DNA from: Candidatus Altimarinota bacterium
GTDB taxonomy: Bacteria > Patescibacteriota > Gracilibacteria > BD1-5 > UBA6164
DNA: 64,000 bases
Direction: 5' to 3'
Assembly: GCA_027019405.1 (NCBI GenBank)
Contig: JALUWO010000206.1
Location: 40,001-104,000 of the forward strand
The notes beneath the pieces are model-generated. The model was not told where the DNA came from, made no database searches, and saw only the letters and a program-made list of their open reading frames with translations. Shown here one piece after another: positions 44,074-55,829 of this stretch (position 1 is the first letter of the stretch; each line of letters opens with the position of its first letter). Made by a program: the position numbers and the translations under genes.

Positions 44074-46581
44074 ATGAAGAAGGTAATACTTGAAATACTT
44101 GTAGATAAACATAATAATAAATGACCTTGAATATTTGAACATATATTGATTGTGTTACATAATGTATTTGAGGATTTTGATAAAAAAAGTAAAATTTGAG
44201 AAAAATTTGATAAACAAAGTAATTTTTCTTTGGAAATAACAAAAATTTGAAATAGAATTAGATTTTTTTTAGTTTCACCTAAAAAATATAAAAATTTTTT
44301 GGTAAATCAGATTTATGCTCATTTTAAAGATGTTGAAATAAATCAAGTAGGGGATTATTTAAATAATATTCCTGATGATAAAATTATTGTTTGAAAAATA
44401 TGATTATCAAAACACTTTTTATATCCTATAAAAACTTTTACAGAACTTCAATGAGAATCAACAGAGAGTATAGATCCATATTCATCTATAACTGCTGCAT
44501 TGTGAAAGACAGGTATTTATTCTTTAAATACTTTTCAGGTAAATTTTACTCCTATAAAAAACAAAACTTGGAAAAGTAATTTAACAGAAACTGTTTCTAT
44601 TCTTACTTCTTCTTATCCTGATTTTATAAAGAAGATATTACTTGATTCAAAATTTAAGTATTTTAAAAATATTTTAAATATAATATTTTTTCCAATAAAT
44701 ATAATTTTATTTTTCATAAAGAAAAAAGATAATGCTTCAGATGAAAATCAAGAACTAAAAGAGGAATGATCTAAAGAACAAATTGATTTATGAGAAAAAA
44801 AGATTGTTTTAGATAAAATTTTTGCATCAAAAGTTTCTTGATTGTGATATGAAACAAGTATAAATTTGATTCATGCTTGAGATGATGAAATTAATTGAAA
44901 ATCAGATATAAAAGAAATAGCTTCAACTTTAGGTATATTTACTTGAAATTGATTTAATAGTTTTAAATTAAATGAAATAACAAAGGAAAATGAAATAATA
45001 AAAGATGTAAAAAATAGAATTATTGATAATTGATTTATTTTAAATACTCAAGAATTATCTTGATTGGTACATTTACCAACAGATTATGTAAAAACTCCTT
45101 GAATTAATTGGGTATGTTCTAGGGCTTTTGAACCACCTTCAAATCTTCCAATTATTGATCCTGATTTAACAGATTGATATACTCCAGAAACAGAATTAAC
45201 TCCTATTTGAAAGACAAATTTTAGGGGAACAAATATGAGTTTTGGTATGTGACCAAATGATAGAAGAAGACATACTTATATTATTTGAAAAACAGGTATG
45301 GGTAAATCTGTTTTACTTGAAAATATGATTATAGATGATATAAAAAAATGAAGATGAGTTGCAGTTATAGATCCACATGGAGATTTAGCAGAAGCAGTTA
45401 TAGGTCATATCCCAAAATCAAGAACAAATCAGGTAATTATTTTTGATCCTAGTGATACAGAATTTCCAATTGCATTTAATATGCTTGAATGAGTAAAACC
45501 AGAACATAGAGCTTTGGTTGCATCTGGTTTTGTATGAATATTTAAAAAAATATTTTGAGATTCTTGGGGGCCAAGATTGGAACATATTATGAGAAATACA
45601 GTTTTGGCTTTACTTGAATATCCAAATGCAACTATTATTTCTATTCCTCTTATGCTTACAAGTGATGTTTATAGGAATAAAGTTGTAAATAAGATAACTG
45701 ACCCTATTGTAAAGAAATTTTGGACTCATGAGTTTGCAAAAATGGCTCCAAATCAAAAAACTGAGGCAGCTTGACCTATTTTAAATAAAGTATGACAATT
45801 TTTATCAAGCTCTATTTTAAGAAATGTACTTGGTCAACCTAAAAATACATTTAATATTAGGTGGGCAATGGATAATAATAAAATTGTGATTGTAAATCTA
45901 TCAAAGTGAAAAATTTGAGAAGATGCTTCAGCACTTTTATGAGCTATGATGGTTACAAAATTTCAAATGGATGCTATGAGTAGAGCAGATATTCCAGAAG
46001 AAGAAAGAAAAGACTTTTATCTTTATGTTGATGAATTTCAAAATTTTGCTACAGATTCTTTTGCAACTATCCTGTCAGAAGCTAGAAAGTATAAACTTAA
46101 TTTAGTTATGGCAAATCAATATATTGATCAAATGCAAGAATCTGTAAAATGAGCTGTTTTTGGTAATGTATGAACAACTATTTCTTTTCAAGTAGGTTAT
46201 CATGATGCAGTTATATTAAAAGAAGTTTTATGAAATTGAGTAAGTGAAGATGATTTAACAAATTTAGCTAAGTATCATATTTATTTAAAACAATTAATTG
46301 ATTGAATGCCTAGTCCTGTTTTTTCAGCTGCTACATTTCCTCCATATCCAAAAAATCCAGAAGCTTTTGAAGCTAGATATCAAAAGATATTAAAAGTATC
46401 AAGAGAAAAATATTCTAAACCTAGAGATAAAGTTGTAGATAGAATAAATAAGATGATGAAAGATATAGAGTTTCAAGAAAAACAATGGGAAAGAAAAAAA
46501 CAAGAACTTGAAGAAAAGAAAAAAGCAGAGAAACAAAAAAAGCATCAAGAGATGTTATCTAAGCAAAAAGAATGAAAATAA
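44074..46581 (+). CDS. TraD/VirB4-like (DUF87-type) DNA-translocation ATPase
   Basis: An 835-residue protein. The N-terminal 330 residues include two helical/hydrophobic segments (FFPINIILFFI around 210) and beta-rich parts. The ATPase domain has Walker A TYIIGKTGMGKSVLL (about 403), VAVIDPHGDLAEAV, and Walker B YLYVDEFQNF (about 650), followed by the arginine-rich segment LSEARKYKLNLVMANQY. A charged coiled coil closes it. This architecture is common in candidate-phyla genomes beside type IV pilus or secretion genes, and it may drive DNA uptake or transfer. Start ATG 44074 was chosen because 44041 runs into TAG. Confidence 0.85.
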
Positions 46582-46613
46582 AAGCAAATATAATTATATT
46601 TGCTTTTATTTAT
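46577..46613 (+). terminator. Rho-independent terminator
   Basis: Stem AAAAGCAAATATA / TATATTTGCTTTT with TA loop, followed by ATTTATTTTT. Confidence 0.8.
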
Positions 46614-46662
46614 TTTTATGTTATAATTATTAATGTAAAAAATATTTTTAATTATTGTAATT

Positions 46663-47742
46663 ATGACAATAAATAGACAAGAAACTTTTTCTGATAGAGA
46701 AGAATTAATAAAGAATAATCCTGAATTATATTTTAGTGAGGATTATTTTTCTAGTTTGCAACAAACTCTTCTTTGATTAAAAAATAAATTTTTAATTAAG
46801 GATGTTTGATTATATAAAAATTATTTAAGTGATTTGATAATAGCTATTTGATTATTAAAAGATAGTTATTCTGAATTACAAAAATTATCTAAACAAAAAG
46901 AAGAATTATCAAAATGAAAAAATCAATTAGAATTAGAATTATCTACTTTGGCTGATGAAACTAAAAGAAAAACAGAAGAAATTATTTCTTCTTGAAAAAA
47001 AATTAAAGATATTGAAGCTGAAAATTCATGATATAAATCAATAATTTCAGATTTAGATTTATTATTGAAAGAAGCAAATAAAAATATTGATTTATTAACT
47101 TCTGGTCAGTTAGATTTATCTGCTCAAAATAAATGATTAAGAATTAAAATAAAAAGATTAGAAGCTGAAAAAGAAAATATAAGAAAAAAAATAGAACAAG
47201 AAGAAATAAATAAAAAGTTAGAAAAAATTTTACCTGAAAAGAATAAAAAATATAAAAAAATATTAGAAGAAAATATAGAAAAAAAATATGATATAGAATT
47301 GAAACAAGAATTATTAAAAAAAGAAAAAGAATATAAAAGAAAAGAGATGAAATATAAATTAGAAATATCTAATTTAAAAGAGACTATTTCTATATTAGAA
47401 ATTGAAATTAAAAATATAAAACAAGATTTAGATAAAGAAAAGCAAAAGAAAGTTTTATTAAAAATTAATAAATTGGATGAAGTATTAAAATGATTAAATA
47501 AGATATTTGATATCAAAGATTCAGTTGAATATAAAGAATTAGAAAAAGAAAATGAAAGTATTTCTAAAGAAAATCAAAAATTAAAAAAAGAAAATAAACA
47601 AAAAGAAGAGATTATTTCAAATAGAGATGAAACTATTTCTCAAAGAGATGAAGAAATTGAAAGATTAAAAAAGCAACTTGAAGAATCTGAAAATGAAAAT
47701 AAAAGATTAAATAGCTTATTAGTTAAACATAAATATCAATAA
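46663..47742 (+). CDS. Long coiled-coil protein
   Basis: A 359-residue protein. The first 75 residues are mixed (LYFSEDYFSSLQQTLLGLKN...), the rest is an almost continuous Lys/Glu/Leu coiled coil with few glycines. No signal peptide or membrane helix. No family recognised. Monocistronic, between two terminators. It could be a structural or cell-division partner of the FtsE-like ATPase downstream, on position alone. Confidence 0.6.
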
Positions 47743-47756
47743 TAATTTTTGCTTAA

Positions 47757-47793
47757 AAAGAAAAAATAACTATAATTTTTATAGTTATTTTTT
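47757..47793 (+). terminator. Rho-independent terminator
   Basis: Stem AAAAATAACTATA / TATAGTTATTTTT followed by TTTT, 15 bases before the next ATG. Confidence 0.8.
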
Positions 47794-47807
47794 TATTAAT
47801 AAAATAA

Positions 47808-48491
47808 ATGAAAATAGATAATTTAACTTTGGCTTTTTGAAATAAAATTGTATTAAGAGATATTAATTTAGATATACAAGCTTGAGAATTTGTATTTTTT
47901 ATTGGTCATTCATGAAGTTGAAAAACTAGTTTGATTAGGTCTTTGATTTGAGATTTTAAACCAATGAAATGAGATATTATTCTTGATAATCAAATGGCTT
48001 TATATAAAAGTATGAGTGAAAAAACTCTTGAAGAATATAGAAGAAATATTTGAGTTATTTTTCAAGATTATAAATTACTTGAATCAAAAAAAGTTTATGA
48101 AAATATAGCTTTTGCTATGGAAGTTTGTGGATATAAAGAAGATATTATTAGAAAAAAAGTTCCTGAAGTTTTAGAGCAAGTATGATTACTTGTTAAAAAA
48201 GATAAATTTGTTCAAGAATTATCAGGTTGAGAAAAACAAAGAATAAGTATAGCAAGGGCATTAGTTAGAAATCCAGATATTATTATTGGTGATGAACCAA
48301 CATGAAATTTGGATCCTCAAACAGCAAAATGAATTATGGAAATATTTGAATGATTGAATAAACAGGGAAAAACTATAATTATAGCAACACATGATAAAAA
48401 CATAGTTGATACAATGAAAAAAAGAGTTATTTCTTTTAAGGATAAAAAAGTAATGAGTGATCAAAATCCAGGACTTTATAATTTAGATTAA
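47808..48491 (+). CDS. ftsE: FtsE-like ABC transporter ATPase
   Basis: A 227-residue ABC ATPase. Walker A GHSGSGKTSL (about 34-43, glycines 3 and 5 of the motif as TGA), Q-loop VIFQDYKLL, signature LSGGEKQRISIARAL, Walker B DIIIGDEPTGNLDP, and H-loop IATHD. Length and the GVIFQDYKLL...VYENIAFAMEV segment match FtsE, the cell-division ATPase that works with FtsX. No ftsX follows in the window, so the assignment to ftsE rather than LolD is probable, not certain. Confidence 0.82.
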
Positions 48492-48521
48492 AAAATACTA
48501 GTTAATTCCTAGTATTTTTTA
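48489..48521 (+). terminator. Rho-independent terminator
   Basis: Stem AAAAAATACTA / TAGTATTTTTT with a 9-base loop after ftsE. It lies just upstream of the CIRCE element. Confidence 0.8.
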
Positions 48522-48525
48522 TTTT

Positions 48526-48552
48526 TTAGCACTTTATAAAAATAAGTGCTAA
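48526..48552. promoter_or_regulatory. CIRCE element (HrcA operator)
   Basis: TTAGCACTT - 9 bp - AAGTGCTAA. This matches the CIRCE consensus TTAGCACTC-N9-GAGTGCTAA with one compensated change per arm, and the inverted repeat is perfect. It lies 83 bp before the DnaJ-like gene, so heat-shock control by HrcA is expected. Confidence 0.9.
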
Positions 48553-48634
48553 AAAGATTTGATATTTTAAAATAAAAGAGTATAATTCAGAGTAAAGATT
48601 TATAGAGGAGTTTATTTTTTAATTATAAGAATAT

Positions 48635-49336
48635 ATGGCAAAAGATTTTTATGATATATTATGAGTTTCAAAAACAGCTACCCAAGATGAAATAAAAAAA
48701 GAATATAGAAAATTAGCAATGAAATATCATCCAGATAGAGCAAAATGAGATAAAAAAGAAGCTGAAAAGAAATTTAAAGAATTGTGAGAAGCATATGAGA
48801 CATTATCAAATCCAGAAAAAAGGAAGCAATATGATATGTTTTGAAAAGCTTGATGAAATCCTTTTTCTTGAGCTTGATGAACTTGAACTTCTTGATTTTG
48901 ATGATTTGAAGATATTTTCTGACAAGCAGCAAGATGATGATCTTGATGAGGTATTAATTTTGAAGATTTATTTTGAGGTTTTACTTGAAGAACAAAAACT
49001 AGTTGAAATCCATTTTGATGACAATATGGGCAACAAACAAAACAAGAACCTAAAAAAGAGGAAAGTTTAGATTTTGAAAAAACTTATGAAGTTCCATTTT
49101 TTGATTTTTTACTTTGATGAAAACTTGAAGTTAGATGAGTTTATTGACAAACAAAAACTATAAAAATTCCAGCTTGAACTAAGCCAGGTACAAAAATGAG
49201 AGTTAAATGATTTGGTAAAAAAGAATGAGCAAAGGAGTGAAACTTAATAGTTAAACTTGATACTAAAATGCCTAAATACATTTCTGATATGGATAAGCAA
49301 ATGCTTGAAAGAATAAAAGAAGGAGTTGGGTATTAA
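48635..49336 (+). CDS. DnaJ/CbpA-type co-chaperone without zinc finger
   Basis: A 233-residue Hsp40. The J domain (1-68) has KYHPDRAKGDKKEAEKKF, with HPD at about residues 32-34. A Gly/Phe-rich linker follows, in which most glycines are TGA (long TGA-TGA strings). Then comes a single beta-sandwich substrate domain (LDFEKTYEVPFFDFLLGGKL ... IPAGTKPGTKMRVKGFG). The CxxCxGxG zinc repeats are absent, so it resembles CbpA/DnaJ type II but with one shortened C-terminal domain. The CIRCE element upstream makes it a heat-shock gene. A possible SD (gaggag, 48605-48610) is too far from the ATG. Confidence 0.88.
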
Positions 49337-49364
49337 AAAATTCTGACATTGTCAGAATTTTTTA
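49334..49364. terminator. Bidirectional terminator
   Basis: Stem AAAAAATTCTGAC / GTCAGAATTTTTT with loop ATT. It serves the DnaJ gene and the convergent minus-strand gene. Confidence 0.85.
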
Positions 49365-50063
49365 ATTATTTAAAATTTGTATTGTTTCAAAATCTATTCA
49401 ATTATAATCCTGTCATTCATTAATGTATATAATTGTTTGATTATCTATTTTTATAAAATATCTAATTCAATAGTTATCTAATTGTGTTTCACAGATATTT
49501 TTTGAATTTATAGGTTTTAAAATAAAAAAGTTATATTTTATATTTTTTATAAAATGTTTTGGATTATTAATTATTTTACAATTTTTTATTATTATATTTT
49601 TTTCAAAATAATTTTGAATATTTTGATTCTTAGGAATTTTTATAATATTTATATATTTATTTCATTTTGTATCATATAAATAATTCTCATTTATTTTTAT
49701 ATTTTTATTTGTAACTAATATTTTAAAATATTTATTTTTTAAAATATTATAGTAAATTTGATTATTAAAATCAAAAAAAACATCTCAATAATCAAAAAAA
49801 TTATATATTTTAAAATATGCATATTCTTTAAATGAATTAAATTGTTTATTTTTATTTATTTTTGTTGATAATTTTTTTTTCATTAAATTTTTAAAAATAT
49901 CTAAATTTTTTCATGTAATATTATTATTTTTAGTAAAATTTTGTATCTTTTTATAAATATTATAAATTTTAATATTATCATTAATGTTTTCTTGATAATA
50001 TCAAAAACTTATATTTATTTTTAAAAATATTAATAATAAAATTATTATAATTTTTTTAAGCAT
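49362..50063 (-). CDS. Secreted protein of unknown function
   Basis: A 233-residue protein with an N-terminal signal peptide (MLKKIIIILLLIFLKINISFG). The mature part is rich in Asn, Lys, Ile and Tyr, beta-prone, with two cysteines (about residues 163 and 189) that could form a disulfide. No family recognised. It starts 15 bases after the RecO-like gene on the same strand, probably the same transcript. Confidence 0.6.
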
Positions 50064-50078
50064 ATTTGATTTTTATGA

Positions 50079-50627
50079 TTATATTTTTTTTAATCCTATT
50101 TTTATATTTTCATCAATTCAAGTTAATTTAAAAATAGTTTTTATATTATTTTTATTGATGAATTTTAAAACTTTATTTATAGTTGTATCTTTGTTTTTTA
50201 TATCTAGTTCTCATAGAATATTTTTTATTTTTAATTTTGCTAAAATTAGCTTTGTTTCATCAATTTTTTCAGTTTTATTTATATATTCTATTATATCAAA
50301 AATCTCATAAAAAACTATTCAAATAGCTATATTTTTTAAAGTATAACTTAATATTTCAAGATATAAGTTTATTTCAGAAAAACTTCTTTTTTGATTTAAA
50401 AATTCATATTTTATTTTTATATTTCTTATTTTATGTATATCATTTTTTTCATTTGTTTGTATTTCACAATTAATTATATATCATATATCTAATACTTTTT
50501 CTTTTGAACTTAATTTTTTATTTACTAGTATTTTTCAGTAATCTTTTGTAAATATAGTATATATAAAATCCTTCTGATTTATTTTTTTTTGATTTAATAT
50601 TATTGCTTGAGTTTTAAATAATGACAT
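50079..50627 (-). CDS. RecO-like DNA repair protein (short)
   Basis: A 182-residue protein. The N-terminus SLFKTQAIILNQKKINQKDF then IYTIFTKDYGKILVNKK follows the RecO OB-fold pattern (A-x-V/I-L...E/D-x-D-x-x-x-x-x-F-T-K-x-x-G-K). The helical C-terminal half fits RecO, but the zinc-binding cysteines are missing, as in several reduced genomes. Shorter than typical RecO (about 240). It likely helps RecA loading in recombination. The call rests on the N-terminal motif, so it is moderate. Confidence 0.6.
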
Positions 50628-50736
50628 TTTTAAAAAGAGTAAAAGTTTAATTTTTTATTTATTATAATAAAAACTTTTGAAAAATAAAAAATATTATTTA
50701 TAATAAGAGAAATTTATAATTAATTATATAATTAAT

Positions 50737-51135
50737 ATGTCAGAAGTTCAAATAAAAGAAGAAGAAGTTGATAAAATAATATCTGATTTAATCAAAAAAC
50801 ACCTTCCAGAAGTTGATATTGATGAAGCAAAATTTCTTGATTTATTAAAACATAGTCTTTCTTTAAATACAATGGAAAAAAAGAGAGTTATTGATGCTGT
50901 TCCTACTTTATCTCAATTTCAATTTGATGAGTTAACAAAAGTTTTTACAGAAGAAAGAGAAAAATTTAAAGAATTAGCTTGAGAACATCCTGATGATATC
51001 AAAAAATTATTAAAAAAACAACAATCAGAATGGAAAATGTTAGGAGATTTATATGTGTCTGAATTAGAAAATAAAGCTAAAGAAGAAGAAGCAAAGAAAA
51101 AAGAAGAAGAGATTAAAAAAAGTTTAGGATTATAA
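50737..51135 (+). CDS. Unknown 132-residue acidic helical protein
   Basis: Soluble helical protein (KIISDLIKKHLPEVDIDEAK, LLKHSLSLNTMEKKRVIDAV, PTLSQFQFDELTKVFTEERE) ending in a Lys/Glu-rich coiled coil. It contains one TGA glycine. I recall similar short proteins in related candidate phyla but no function. The next gene, a pseudouridine synthase, starts 9 bases after its stop, so they are co-transcribed. Confidence 0.65.
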
Positions 51136-51144
51136 TTAAAATAA

Positions 51145-52089
51145 ATGAGATATAATTTTTGTGTATTTATAGAAGAGAAAAATAAAAGAGTAGATATGTA
51201 TTTATCTGCTCTTTTTAAAGATTTTTCAAGAAGTTATATTCAGAAGATAATTGATAAGTGACAAGTTTTTGTAAATAATAGGCAAATAAATAAAAATGTA
51301 AAAATAAAAAATAAAGATGAGATATCTTTTGAGATTATAGTTGAAAAACTTGATGAAGTTTTAGCTGAAAAAATGCCTTTAGATATTATTTTTGAAGATG
51401 AGAATATATTAGTTTTAAATAAAGATGCTTGAATAAATGTTCATCCTGTCCCTTGAGAATGATGAAATAGTGGAACTTTGGTTAATTGAGTATTATATCA
51501 TTGTAAAAATAATTTACCATCTATTTGAGGAGTAGAAAGACCATGAATAATTCATAGACTTGATAAAGACACAACTTGAGCAATAATGATTGCAAAAAAT
51601 GATAAGATGATGAATTATTTATCTGAAACTATAAAAAATAGAGAAGTTTGAAAATATTATCTAGCAATAGTTACAGGAATTTTAACTAAAGATAATTTTA
51701 AAATTGAAAGTTATATAGGTAGGGATCCATATGATAGAATGAAGATGACTACTAAAAATCCTGTTAATCCCAAATTGGCTATAACATATTGAAAGGTTTT
51801 AAAGCATATTGATAGTAAATATAGTTTAATAATGCTTAAACTTGAAACTTGAAGAACACATCAAATAAGAGTTCATTTAGCTTCTATTTGATATCCAATT
51901 ATTTGAGATAAAACTTATTGAAATTCAAAAATTAATAAACAAGCAGCAACTTTATATCAATTAAAAAGACAAGCTTTACATGCTTATTTTATAGAAATAG
52001 ATTTATACTGAAAAAAACATAAGTTTGTTGCTCCTTTAAAAGAAGATATGAAAAGAATAATAAAGGATGAAATAAAAACAGAGTTTTAA
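51145..52089 (+). CDS. RluD-family 23S rRNA pseudouridine synthase
   Basis: A 314-residue enzyme. An S4 RNA-binding domain (residues 15-75: VDMYLSALFKDFSRSYIQKI) precedes the catalytic domain with IIHRLDKDTTGAIMIAK (about 137-152; the catalytic Asp is in RLDKDTTG). Also YLAIVTG and LKLETGRTHQIRVHLASIG, the Arg/His motif of the RluA/RluD family. It isomerises uridines in 23S rRNA or tRNA. The specific site (RluC or RluD type) cannot be fixed from sequence. Confidence 0.93.
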
Positions 52090-52127
52090 TAAAAAAAAGA
52101 AATTTATTGATAAATTTCTTTTTTTTA
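52090..52127. terminator. Bidirectional terminator
   Basis: Stem AAAAAGAAATTTA / TAAATTTCTTTTT around TTGA with flanking A and T runs, between the pseudouridine synthase and the convergent VTC gene. Confidence 0.8.
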
Positions 52128-53003
52128 TTGTTTAACTAGATTTTTTTTTCTATCATTTTGTTTTTGTGTATTTTGTTTTAGTATTGTTTCTATTTTTGTT
52201 TTTCTAAATCTATTTTTTAATGTTTGCATTCTTATTTTTCTGATTTCATTCATTGTTTCAGCAAATGTATCATATTTTTCAGCAAGTCATGCATATATAA
52301 CTCATAGAGAATATTTAGAACAAGATTTTGCTTCTTTTATTCCATGTCTTTTCATTGTTTCACAACTAGTACAATCTTTGTTTAATGATTTTGATTCAAT
52401 TATTACTAAATTTTTTAGATTTACTTCATCTTGAGATAAATTTCTTAAGTTTTCAGTTTTTATATCAAAATCTATAGTTAATCTTTCACTTCAATCTTTA
52501 CTTACTAAAGTTATTCTTTTATATTTTGTTCTTATTGAAGGAGTTATTGTAGGTGCTTTTTCTCAGTTATACATAGCTTGCCACACTCATTCAAAAAATC
52601 TTTTTTTTCCTTTTGTCATAGTTCAGTGTTCTTCTATAGGGAAGCTATATCTGTATTTTTGAGTTATTCAATTTTCTTTTTGTTTAAATTCAAAAAATGC
52701 TAAATCAGAATCTTTATATAATCTTGTTCTTATTTTTGTTCTTTTATTTTGTTTTGCTTGATGTTGTTTATAGAATAAATGTTCCTCAGTATCCATATAA
52801 ACATTATCATAAGAAAATATTCTTTTATTATTTATTTCAAGAATTTTAAAATCATTTACTATATCTTTTAATATTTCTTTAAAGTCAGAAGCTGTAACTA
52901 AAAATTTTCTATCAATTCTTTTTAAGTAGCTAGAAGTTTGGTTTAATTCATCTAAACTAATTTTATCAAATTGTTTTACTTCTTTATTAAAAACTGTGTT
53001 CAT
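52125..53003 (-). CDS. VTC-domain polyphosphate polymerase-like protein
   Basis: A 292-residue VTC/CYTH-like tunnel-fold protein. Basic strand motifs line the tunnel in the family: LKRIDRKFLVTASDF (about 27-41), RTKIRTRLYKDSDLAFFEFK and RTKYKRITLVSKDG, plus SKSLNKDCTS near the end (E/K alternation). Bacterial VTC proteins make polyphosphate from ATP. The PiT phosphate transporter lies just upstream on the same strand, which fits a phosphate storage locus. A long charged C-terminal tail follows. Confidence 0.85.
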
Positions 53004-53114
53004 TTTTATTTTTATTTTTAGAAAATATTTTATATTTAAAGTTTATCATATTATTTTTTTTGTATCAATTATTTTATATATATTTTTTATAAAATATATT
53101 GACTTTTTATTATA

Positions 53115-54521
53115 TTATTTTGAGTAATATATAATTATTCAATATACTATTGAAGCAATTACTCATGCAATAGGGAAAGTTACAAACCAAGATAAAATTA
53201 TTCAATTTAATTTTCAGATTTCTATTACTTTTTTATCTTTTCATTTTCTATGTTTTAACCATTGTCTATATAATCATATACCAAAAATTCATCATAAAGC
53301 TATTTGTGTTGTGGATACAGGAATTCATAATCAAGATGCTACAATTACTGTTATAGCAGCAGAAAGAGCAATAGAATATGCTCTTGTTTGGTCAAGTTTT
53401 GTTATAGATTTTCAAACAGTTTTTATAAGTCTAGCTCAAAAAACAGCAAGTCAAAAAGATAGAGAAAATGCTCATAAAATCATAATCCATATAGGTATTC
53501 CAACTTTATTTACATTTCAAACTGTATCTATAGTTGTGTCATATATTGCTGCTAGAGGTCAAATAGCATTTGCTACATCATTTGATCAGTGTGCAAAACT
53601 TAAAAGAGCAACAGCAAAAATCAAAGGAAGATTAAATAATTCATTTACAAAGTCTTTACTATCTTCAAAAAATGATTTTTTCTTTCTTCAATAATTTATT
53701 ATTAATATAGTATAAACTATAACTGAAATTATTACAGATATAAAGACTGCAGTAGTGATGAAATTTAATCACATGTTTTCTATATATGATTGAACTGGTC
53801 ATAATTTATGTTTAAATCATTTTAGTATAAGGTAAATAGAAAAGATTAATACCATAAGTGATACATATATTGGAACCCAATGTTTTGCAGCTTCTCATTT
53901 ATTCTTTTGTTTTAATATTGTTCTTTTTATGGATATATAGATACTTGTTGCAATAATTCATCACATAAATATTGCAATAATTAATGCAATTACAACTTTT
54001 ATAACAACTGGCCAGTTAACTACTTCAAATCATGCTGAAGTAATTCATGCTCAGATTAATCATCAAAGTATTGAATGTGTGATTGATACTGGTGCTTTAA
54101 GAAATGTAGCAATATTTACCCATATAGCTGATCAAAGTAGTGTTGCTAGCATTATAGCAATAAATTCAATTTGATGATTTATAAAAAAATCAGGTTTTAT
54201 AATTCATCATTTTATTGTATTTACTACATCTCATCATGCTATTATTGCTCAACTAGCCTCAAAAATTACAGCAATTATTATTGCTCATCTTAAACTTATA
54301 GCTTTTGAACCAACTGCTGGTCCCATATTATTTGCAATATCATTTGCTCATAGATTGATTGCCATATATATTGCAAAAATACAAGCTAATAATAAATAAA
54401 CATTTGAATCTGCTCATTTAAAAAAATATGCATAACTTATCATTGAAATTATAAAAATTCAAAGAAGTACATATTTTATTTTTGCTACAATAATATCAGG
54501 TATATTTAAAACAATTTTCAT
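53115..54521 (-). CDS. PiT-family phosphate transporter
   Basis: A 468-residue membrane transporter with two homologous halves. First half: GANDIANNMGPAVGSKA (about 57) and APVSITHSILGGLIGAG. Second half: FAHGSNDVANAIGPLAA (about 305) and GIPVSTTQIALGGIFGIG. These are the GANDVANA signature and the P-V-S-T-T-H/Q loop repeat of PiT transporters. About 11 helices in total. It imports phosphate with protons or sodium. The gap of 111 bases to the VTC gene suggests shared expression, though no promoter or terminator is clear between them. Confidence 0.93.
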
Positions 54522-54533
54522 ATTTTTATATAA

Positions 54534-54580
54534 TAAAAAAATAAGTATATTTTTATTGTAACATACTTATTTTTTTTAAT
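54534..54580. terminator. Terminator between murG and the PiT gene
   Basis: Stem AAAAAATAAGTAT / ATACTTATTTTTT with a long AT-rich loop (54537-54578). It ends the murG transcript read leftwards and can work in either direction. Confidence 0.7.
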
Positions 54581-54626
54581 ATAATTTTTAGTATTGCCAA
54601 AAGAAATAAATAATTAATAATATTTT

Positions 54627-55670
54627 TTAATTTTCTATTTCTTTTTGAATTATTTTTAATGGTTTAAAAAAATCTTTTAAATTTAATCATACTTTTCTTA
54701 AATCTTTATATTTTGTTAGTTTATCAATTATTTTTTCTGATAATAATTCATCATCATCAAGTATTTCACTTCAATAATTTTCTTTAAAATATAGAGCATT
54801 TTTTTCTTGATGATTTCAAGCACTTCATTTTAATGGAACAATTAAACTATGTATTCAAAAATAATATAATTCCCATAAAGTTGTTGCTCAGGCTCTTGTT
54901 ATTGCTATATCAACATCTTTTAAAATCTTTCATAATCTTTTTTGAGTTATAAAATCATGAACAATTGTATTTGAAAATTTTTTAAATTCTGGTCTTAAGT
55001 GCATATGTTTTTCTCATAATACAATATGGAATTGAACATGCTGTAGTTTTGGTAATGCTTTTAATAATGCATTAAATATATTAGTTGCTCATTGACTTCA
55101 TCCCATAACAATAACATTTAATTTTGCTCAATTAACAACAGTTGTATCTTCTAGATAATCAATTAATTCAGGATTTAATATTTGTCCAGATAATATATGT
55201 TTTTTTCAATCTATTTTTTTGTTTGCAAAACTGTAAAAAACTTTGTCTGCAAGTTTTGATACTATTTTATTTGATATTCATGCTACAGTATCAGATTCAT
55301 GTATATATAATTTTTTTCATGTCAATTTTGCTCAAAATGCCATAGGTAATGAAACATAACCTCATTTAGAAAATACTATGTCAATGTTTTCTTTTTTACT
55401 ATAATAAATTGCTTCAACAACTCAAGTAAGATTTTTTAATGGTTCATAAAAATTTCTTATATCAAAATATCTTCTAAGTTTTCAAGCACTTATATCAAAA
55501 AAAGGAATTTTATTTTTTTGAGCAATTTCTTCTTCTAGGTTTCATTGTTCTCAGAACCATAAAAAATTATACTTTCCAGTTTCTTTTAAATAATTATATA
55601 AAGAGACTAGTGGAAATATGTGTCCTCAAGTTGAACCTCAAGTTAATGCAATATTTTTTTTCTTTTCCAT
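54627..55670 (-). CDS. murG: UDP-GlcNAc:lipid I N-acetylglucosaminyltransferase
   Basis: A 347-residue GT-B enzyme that makes lipid II at the inner face of the membrane. N-terminal G-loop LTGGSTGGHIFPL (about 9-21), second G-loop VMGGSQGATNIFNAL (about 190), and the donor-site segment ITRAGATTLWELYYF with LIVPLKGSAGNHQEKNAL. Most glycines of the loops are TGA. Complete. It shows that this organism makes peptidoglycan, in line with the lysozyme-fold genes in the window. Confidence 0.93.
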
Positions 55671-55829
55671 ATATTATATATTTATATCATTATTAATTTT
55701 AAACTATTATTCTTATAATTTATAATTTTACAAGTTTATTTTATAAAAAATGCTTAATTATTTTTGAAAAAAAACAATTATAGAATATACTTAAACACAG
55801 ACTTATTATTTTAATATGAAAAAAGAAAA

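Noticed and set aside
48492-48640. An ftsX gene after ftsE
   Set aside because: The downstream DNA contains a terminator, the CIRCE element and then the DnaJ-like gene. No membrane protein of FtsX type lies nearby.
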